This document shows, in pieces, positions 58,823 through 64,000 of a stretch of DNA of 64,000 nucleotides. The stretch comes from Trichloromonas sp034006665 (lineage in GTDB: Bacteria > Desulfobacterota > Desulfuromonadia > Desulfuromonadales > Trichloromonadaceae): the NCBI RefSeq assembly GCF_034006665.1, contig NZ_JAVESI010000003.1:93235-157234 (forward strand). The letters are read 5' to 3'. A model generated the notes under the pieces. That model searched no databases and was not told the DNA's origin. It saw nothing but the letters and a program-made list of their open reading frames with translations. Position numbers and translations under genes: made by a program. The number at the start of each line of letters is the position of its first letter. The stretch's first letter is position 1.

Positions 58823-60334
58823 ATGTTCAGGTGGATTATTGCACTCTGTGGCGGCTTGGCAGTGGGGGGCGTCTTCGGAAGTCTTGCTTTGGCGCTGGAT
58901 ACTCCCGAAACGGTCGGGTTTGCGGAGCACGGGGGGGCTTATTCATTTTCCTTCGATGATGGAGGAGCGCTTTCCCCGTCCCCGGCAGTCGTTCAGGAAA
59001 AAGGGCTGCTTGATCGCTTGTCTTGGCGCGGTCTTTTGGATATGACTGCCGGGGCCGACCTTAAAGACGACGAGCCCAACGAACATCCCTACGATTTTAG
59101 AAATACGATACGGCTCCAGGCGGTACTCGATTCCGTCCGTCATGGTTCGTCGTCCACGGTCACCGCCTCGGACGCTCGTTGGCAGGCGCTGGTCTCTCTT
59201 CAGGGCGATTATTTGTGGATGGGACCGGAGCATGTGAACGACGATGTACGCATAGACTTTCACGAAACCTCCTACCTGTGGGCCTCCAAACGCTACGAAA
59301 TAAAGCTCGGGAAGCAGATTGTCCGCTGGGGGAAGACCGATCAGGTGAGTCCCGTCGACAACCTGAACCCTCAAGACGGCAGGCAGTTTATCCTGTATGA
59401 GCTGGAGGACCGCAAGCTGCCCAGTTGGATGGCCAGGGGACGCGTCTTTTCCGACAACCTGACCTTCGAGGGGGTTTACCTGCCTTGGTTTGAGCCGGCC
59501 CTCTTCGATTATTTCGAATCCGACTGGGCGGTCTATCGCCAGGTGCGCGAAGACGTCAGGGAAGGGCCGCTGCCGCCGGCGCTGCGGGAATATCTGCTCG
59601 CTCGCCACGTTGAAACCCGCGAGCCGACCAAGACTTTACGCAATTCGGAATTCGGCGGTCGGGTGACCGCGACCCTCTCCGGCATTGATGTCGGGGTGAG
59701 TTATTTCTATGGGTGGGAAGATGCTCCGTATTTCCGCAGCTTTCCCATCAAAAACTTTTCCCTCGACGGCGGCTATTCCAGTGAAAACCTGCTCAATGCA
59801 CTTTCCGAGGCGGTTTTGGCCGATGAGCCGATCCGTGCGGAACACCGCCGTCAGCGCGTTATCGGCGCCGAATTTGAAACCACGGCCGGGCTGTTTGGAT
59901 TGCGGGGCGAGGCCGCTTATTTCGACCGGGTTTCCTTTTTGGCCACCGATCTGACCTCGATACGGCGGCCGGTTTTTCATTATGTGCTGGGGGGGGATTA
60001 TTCGAGTCCGTCCGACTGGTATGCCAACCTGCAATGGTCGCATCAGCTGATCGTGGGGTCGGATGCCGATATTCTCTATTTCGATCAGCACGATATGGCC
60101 GTTCTGGCCGAACTCAGCCGCACCTTTTGGCGGGGTCGGTTCAAAGCGGGTGTCAAAGCAAACTACAATGTCGGCAACGGCAGTCTTTATCTACAGCCGG
60201 AAATCGAACTGAAATCCTTAAAGAATACCGAATTGACATTAGGTGCGAGCTTTTTTGAGGGGGGCGATCGCTCCCTTTTTGGCCTCTATGATCACAATGA
60301 TCAGGTGTTTTTTCGGGTCAAATATTTTCTTTGA
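58823..60334 (+). CDS. DUF1302-like outer-membrane barrel
   Basis: A 503-residue protein with an N-terminal signal (WIIALCGGLAVGGVFGSLALA), a long strand-rich body and a C-terminus VFFRVKYFL typical of barrels. The segment IKLGKQIVRWGKTDQVSPVDN is a recognisable DUF1302-type motif. It is sandwiched between the LolA-like carrier and the MMPL transporter, an association seen in several proteobacteria, and is probably the outer-membrane component of an export path. Substrate unknown; lipids are likely by analogy. Confidence 0.8.
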   Translation: MFRWIIALCGGLAVGGVFGSLALALDTPETVGFAEHGGAYSFSFDDGGALSPSPAVVQEKGLLDRLSWRGLLDMTAGADLKDDEPNEHPYDFRNTIRLQAVLDSVRHGSSSTVTASDARWQALVSLQGDYLWMGPEHVNDDVRIDFHETSYLWASKRYEIKLGKQIVRWGKTDQVSPVDNLNPQDGRQFILYELEDRKLPSWMARGRVFSDNLTFEGVYLPWFEPALFDYFESDWAVYRQVREDVREGPLPPALREYLLARHVETREPTKTLRNSEFGGRVTATLSGIDVGVSYFYGWEDAPYFRSFPIKNFSLDGGYSSENLLNALSEAVLADEPIRAEHRRQRVIGAEFETTAGLFGLRGEAAYFDRVSFLATDLTSIRRPVFHYVLGGDYSSPSDWYANLQWSHQLIVGSDADILYFDQHDMAVLAELSRTFWRGRFKAGVKANYNVGNGSLYLQPEIELKSLKNTELTLGASFFEGGDRSLFGLYDHNDQVFFRVKYFL

Positions 60335-60351
60335 TTGTTTAGGGGGCGACG

Positions 60352-62649
60352 ATGGTTACAACATTGATCCGGCGGGCGTATCGGCTTCTGGTCGGTTATC
60401 CCAAAGTTTTTTTAAGTGTTATTGGGCTGATAACGGTTCTGGGCGGCATCGGATACTCGCGTTTGCCGATTGAAACCTCGGTCGAGTCGCTCATTATCGA
60501 GAACGATCCTGATCTGCTTTTTTATGAAAAATTTAAAGACCAGTTCGGCGAGGATGAGTTCCTTGTGGTGGCTTTTTCCGGACCGGAAATCTTTTCCGCC
60601 GAAACGTTGCAGTGGATAAGCGACCGGACCGAAGTCCTCGAAGGCATCCCCGAGGTCCGCGAGGTGGTCAGCCTGACCAATGTCGAAGACATTGTCGGCA
60701 GTGATTACGATTTTATCATCCGCCCCTTGGTGGAAGAAATGCCGACTTCGGCCGAGGGCTTCACGCGGATTCGCCAGCGGGCCCTCGACAATCCTCTTAT
60801 CCGGGGAGGGCTGGTTGCCAATGACGGCCAAGCCGCGCTCTATCTGATCCGTACCGTCCCCCACCCGGGGGACGAAACCTACGATGCCCGTTTGATCAAG
60901 CAGGTGCAAACCCACTTCGCGCAAGATCCCGGCGCGCCCCCGGGCCTGGAGTGGCACTTGGCCGGATGGCTGGTCACAGATGTGAACATGGCCGGCTACA
61001 TGAACCACGATATGGCGGTATTCATGCCGCTCACCTATCTGTTGCTGATTGTGCTGCTCTGGTTCTTTTTGCGCAACGGCTACGCGGTTTTCATTTCCGT
61101 CATCGTCATTACGACCTGCCTGGTCTGGACTCTGGCTTTGCTCTATCTGGTCGGCGGGGCCATGAGTCCCATGACCTCGATCCTTTCCCCCCTGATGATG
61201 GCCTTGGCGTTATCGGACTGCGTACATATCTTTTTGGACTTTCTGAAACAGGATCGAACCGCAGAGGATGTCGTGACGGTGATGGGGCGGACCATGGAGC
61301 GACAGGCGGTGCCTTGCTTCCTGACCAGCCTCACTACGGCCATCGGTTTTGCCTCCCTGGTCGTCAGCGACATCCCGCCGATCCGCCATTTCGGATTGGC
61401 CGCCGCCGGCGGCATGGTCGCCGAATATGGCCTGTCGGTAACGGTTTTGCCCCTGGGGGTCTGGCTTTTCCGGCGTCGGCCCGGGCTGCGGGAAAAGGGC
61501 CCTCCCGCGCGCAAAGGGGGATTTTTCGGAGGAGCCCTTCTCAACCGCATGGTTACACGTCATACGCTGGCGGTTTTGTTGGGAACGGTGGCCCTGGTCA
61601 TTCTTTCCGTGATCGGTATCACGCGTCTTCAGGTTGAAACCAACCTCATCGAGTATTTCAAAAAAAGCAGCGAGGTTTATCGGGATACGCATTTTGTCGA
61701 TACGTATCTGGGCGGAGTGAATACCCTGGAAATTTCCTTTTTCGCATCCGAGGCGGAAGCGTTCAAGGACCCGGCCAACCTGCAAATGCTTGAAGAAGTC
61801 GCCGCCTATCTGGAAACGCAGCCCGATATCAGTCGCACGACCACCGTCGCCGACTTTTTGAAACAGATGAATCAGGCCTTTCATGGGGATCGGAAGGAGG
61901 CCTATGTCCTTCCAGAATCCCGGGAAATGGCCGCGCAGTACCTGCTTTTGTACGACGGCGACGAGTTGGCCAACTTTATTGATACCGACTACCGCTGGGC
62001 GCGCCTGTCCGCCCAGATCAGCGAACACCGTTCCAGTGTGTTGAAGGAGCGGATCGAGGATTTGCAAGCCTTTTTACGGGAGCGCTTTGCCGACTCGGGG
62101 ATGGAGATCGTCGTCACCGGGAAAACGTCGCTGGTGAACAAACTGGTGGGGAACATCGTCGACAGTCAGGTTCAGAGTCTGGCCCTGGCCTGCGGGCTCA
62201 TCTTCGCCATTCTCTTTGTCGTTTTCCGCTCGACCGCCTTGGGGGTGCTGGCGGTGATCCCCAACGTTTTGCCGATCATTTTCAATCTGGGACTCATGGG
62301 CTGGCTGGGCATCCCCCTCAATACCGCGACTGCGATCATTTCCGCCATCGCTATCGGCATCGCCGTGGATGACACCATTCATTACGTTCACCAGTATCAG
62401 GAAGAGCGGCGCGGCGGGATGGAGCGATCTGCGGCGGCGTTGGTCGCCTTGGAAAAGAAGGGCGGCGCCATGGTCTCCACCTCGCTCATCCTGGTCATCG
62501 GGTTCGGAGTGCTGGTGCTGTCGAGCTTCGTGCCGACTATTCAGTTCGGTTTCTTGTGTGCGATGATCATGCTGACCGCGCTGTTGAGCGATCTTTTGGT
62601 CCTGCCGGCCATGTTGATGCTGGCACGGAAGCCGGCGGGTGTTTCTTAG
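60352..62649 (+). CDS. MMPL/RND-family inner-membrane transporter
   Basis: A 765-residue RND-superfamily pump with the usual two repeats: TM1 near residue 15-32, a periplasmic loop (SVESLIIENDPDLLFYEKFKDQF), TM2-6 (about 220-375, LTYLLLIVLLWFF and SPLMMALALSDCVHIFLDF), then the second half with TM7 near 405 and TM8-12 (from about 610, IPNVLPIIFNLGLMGWLGI and ISAIAIGIAVDDTIHYVHQY). The paired acidic residues in both helix-4 equivalents (ALSDCVH and GIAVDDTIHY) fit proton-driven lipid or hydrophobe export. It starts 17 bases after the barrel gene and closes the three-gene set. Confidence 0.9.
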   Translation: MVTTLIRRAYRLLVGYPKVFLSVIGLITVLGGIGYSRLPIETSVESLIIENDPDLLFYEKFKDQFGEDEFLVVAFSGPEIFSAETLQWISDRTEVLEGIPEVREVVSLTNVEDIVGSDYDFIIRPLVEEMPTSAEGFTRIRQRALDNPLIRGGLVANDGQAALYLIRTVPHPGDETYDARLIKQVQTHFAQDPGAPPGLEWHLAGWLVTDVNMAGYMNHDMAVFMPLTYLLLIVLLWFFLRNGYAVFISVIVITTCLVWTLALLYLVGGAMSPMTSILSPLMMALALSDCVHIFLDFLKQDRTAEDVVTVMGRTMERQAVPCFLTSLTTAIGFASLVVSDIPPIRHFGLAAAGGMVAEYGLSVTVLPLGVWLFRRRPGLREKGPPARKGGFFGGALLNRMVTRHTLAVLLGTVALVILSVIGITRLQVETNLIEYFKKSSEVYRDTHFVDTYLGGVNTLEISFFASEAEAFKDPANLQMLEEVAAYLETQPDISRTTTVADFLKQMNQAFHGDRKEAYVLPESREMAAQYLLLYDGDELANFIDTDYRWARLSAQISEHRSSVLKERIEDLQAFLRERFADSGMEIVVTGKTSLVNKLVGNIVDSQVQSLALACGLIFAILFVVFRSTALGVLAVIPNVLPIIFNLGLMGWLGIPLNTATAIISAIAIGIAVDDTIHYVHQYQEERRGGMERSAAALVALEKKGGAMVSTSLILVIGFGVLVLSSFVPTIQFGFLCAMIMLTALLSDLLVLPAMLMLARKPAGVS

Positions 62650-62768
62650 CTCGTCTCTGGGCGAGAGTGTAAGAAACCATGGAAGGCCTGTCGGATTTTT
62701 TTACAGATTTCTCTGGGTGAAAAATGTCAATTCGCATCGAACCTACATAGAAACAGTATGTTATCTAT

Positions 62769-62784
62769 TGGCATATGCCTTGCA
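62769..62784 (+). promoter_or_regulatory. Sigma-54 promoter for the PEP-CTERM gene
   Basis: TGGCATATGCCTTGCA matches the sigma-54 consensus in both halves (TGGCA and TTGCA, GG and GC in register). It lies about 120 bases before the start codon, leaving a long untranslated leader. Confidence 0.75.
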
Positions 62785-62906
62785 AAATCTCTTGCTAAAG
62801 GAAAGATTCTCGGGTTCGCAACAAGAGATTATTGGGGCCGGAAGCTTGGAGTTTGTTCCGGAATCTGGAGATTCAAAGACGTAAACATGAAAAAGGGAGG
62901 AACAAA

Positions 62907-63794
62907 ATGAAAAAAATTCTAGGTTTGGTTGTTGGGTTGGGTTTGGTGGCCATTACGGCCGGGACTGGGTACGCGATGCCTCTGATTTGGGATGTAGGTG
63001 CTGCCAGTGCTCCGGCTTACGGGGACGCGGATACTCTGACCGGTGTTTTTGACCAGATCGCCTTTGCTTCGCAGACCAGCACCATTCAGTATGACACCAA
63101 TGGTAACGGGATTCTGAATGTCGGTGACCGGTTTGGCGATGCCGGCGATTTGCGCGTAAACGATTTACTTGCCTCTGGGATCATCGACAAAGAAGGTCTG
63201 AATCAACTCGATGGCTATGAGGTGACGGCCCAATGGTCCGATCTGACTGGGTATGTCGCGGGGCTCGATAATGCCGATCCCACCAATACAAGGCTCGATC
63301 TTATTTACGACGGCGGCACGATTAATTTTTACCTCGATGCGGCTTTGGACTCGGAATTTGCCAATCCGGCCGGCTCCGCCCCTCCCGCCGGGGCTGGGGG
63401 CACCGGTTTTGCTAACGGCACCTTGATCGCTACCCTGTCCGTGCTCCAGGGTTTGGGGCATACCTTCCTCGATTTTACCGGCAGCGATCTGGCCAACCAG
63501 GGATCGGTGGAGCTTTCGTTGCAGTTTTCCTACTTGCTGGACGATTTCTGGCTGAACGCTCTCGGTGTCGACTTGCTGGATATTGCCCCGGTCGACTGGT
63601 ATTTTATGACTACCGACATGAATATCGACACCCCAACGAATGTGCCTTATGATAATGCTCTTTATATCGCGTATTCGAATCAGAACGGTTCGGGCGAGAT
63701 GACGGTTGTTCCTGAGCCTTCCACTCTTCTTCTTTTGGGTGGCGGCTTGCTCGGGCTGGCTTTTGTCGGGCGGAAAAGATCCCGCAAGGAATAA
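62907..63794 (+). CDS. PEP-CTERM sorting-domain protein
   Basis: A secreted protein of 295 residues. The signal peptide is KKILGLVVGLGLVAITAGTG, and the C-terminus carries a PEP-CTERM signal: VVPEPSTLLLLGG, a hydrophobic stretch, then GRKRSRKE. Exosortase would cleave at the PEP motif and release the protein to the surface or matrix. The mature body (Asp/Asn/Gly-rich, no cysteines) resembles no named domain. GGGAGG six bases before ATG 62907 fixes the start. A sigma-54 promoter lies upstream and a strong terminator downstream. No exosortase gene is present in the window. Confidence 0.93.
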   Translation: MKKILGLVVGLGLVAITAGTGYAMPLIWDVGAASAPAYGDADTLTGVFDQIAFASQTSTIQYDTNGNGILNVGDRFGDAGDLRVNDLLASGIIDKEGLNQLDGYEVTAQWSDLTGYVAGLDNADPTNTRLDLIYDGGTINFYLDAALDSEFANPAGSAPPAGAGGTGFANGTLIATLSVLQGLGHTFLDFTGSDLANQGSVELSLQFSYLLDDFWLNALGVDLLDIAPVDWYFMTTDMNIDTPTNVPYDNALYIAYSNQNGSGEMTVVPEPSTLLLLGGGLLGLAFVGRKRSRKE

Positions 63795-63841
63795 GACGCA
63801 AAACGGCCATATTTAAAAGTGGTCGTTACAGCAAACTCAAC

Positions 63842-63878
63842 AAAAAGGGAGAACCAGAATATCTGGTTCTCCCTTTTT
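63842..63878 (+). terminator. Strong bidirectional terminator, landing site of the intron
   Basis: A perfect 17-bp stem (63842-63858 with 63862-63878), loop ATA, with terminal A- and T-runs. The group II intron sequence begins six bases after it. Confidence 0.92.
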
Positions 63879-63883
63879 GTTTG

Positions 63884-64000
63884 GTGCGCCAGGCATGGCG
63901 CGTGGTGCGTAAGCACCAGATGATTGATCGTGGTGGTCAATCGTTGACTTGGAGGTGAAAGTCCTCTACGGACCCTGATGACGGGAACCGTTAGCTGAAC
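63884..64000 (+). mobile_element. 5' end of a group II intron (truncated by window edge)
   Basis: Starts GTGCGCCAGGCATGGCGC, the 5' splice-site form of a large set of bacterial group II introns. The domain I features GGTGCGTAAGCACC hairpin, GGAGGTGAAAGTCCTC hairpin and GTTAGCTGAAC follow in the order I know from these introns. Only 117 bases are visible; the reverse transcriptase would lie beyond the window. The site directly after a terminator hairpin is typical of terminator-targeting introns. Confidence 0.82.

Overview
This looks like a chromosomal segment of a GC-rich, anaerobic, metal- or sulfur-respiring member of the Desulfuromonadales/Geobacterales (Desulfobacterota). The pointers are a porin plus multihaem c-type cytochrome cluster (10 and 15 CXXCH motifs), a TrpB2-type tryptophan synthase inside the trp operon, a citramalate synthase, a cdaA-cdaR-glmM block, a mannose-1-phosphate guanylyltransferase/phosphomannomutase fusion and a PEP-CTERM protein set. 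The placement is inferred from protein families and gene order; no rRNA gene is present to confirm it.

Layout. 1-3545 (minus): histidine kinase, receiver-only response regulator and sugar-phosphate nucleotidyltransferase, cut by the window edge. 3712-7392: radical SAM protein, small membrane peptide, UvrD-type helicase, cytochrome b5-like protein. 7393-7958: AT-rich gap. 7959-12808: outer-membrane barrel, 10-haem cytochrome and internally duplicated 15-haem lipoprotein, a candidate porin-cytochrome conduit. 12928-14988: DUF3187-like envelope protein and DUF4136-like lipoprotein. 15135-21196: trpE-G-D-C-B2-F, with REP-like GGGCG palindromes in three successive gaps and no trpA. 21209-28371: DEAD-box helicase, UdgB, accD, folC, and an lptD whose N-terminus carries a shortened PhnD-like domain. 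28588-30480: HhH, FtsB-like, Cys-rich and SPOR proteins. 30579-34139: two CAU-anticodon tRNAs, tilS, ftsH. 34139-48313: folP, cdaA, cdaR, glmM, then an IS607-family element (tnpA, tnpB) inserted before pdxJ, acpS, nnrD, a CBS protein, tsaE, lpd, lysC and cimA. 48316-52776: HhH protein, zinc-ribbon peptide, an E2-like acyltransferase lacking the lipoyl lysine, and a Lon-like protease.

52857-63794 is an envelope region linked to the PEP-CTERM/exosortase system. It has a CAAX-protease relative, a GAF/kinase-like/GAF/HD regulator with degenerate active sites, an exosortase-associated acyltransferase, a ThiF-like enzyme, a LolA-like lipoprotein carrier, a DUF1302-like barrel, an MMPL/RND transporter and a PEP-CTERM protein. 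At least two genes here are preceded by good sigma-54 (-24/-12) promoter matches. Together they suggest a co-regulated system that makes, exports and displays an envelope or lipid product. No exosortase gene lies in the window. The window ends in the 5' end of a group II intron sitting just after a strong intrinsic terminator.

Most housekeeping genes overlap or are spaced by a few bases, so long operons are likely. The points most worth a second look are the sigma-54/PEP-CTERM region, the LptD-PhnD fusion, the IS607 insertion before pdxJ, the lysine-less E2, the repeats in the trp operon and the terminator-associated group II intron.
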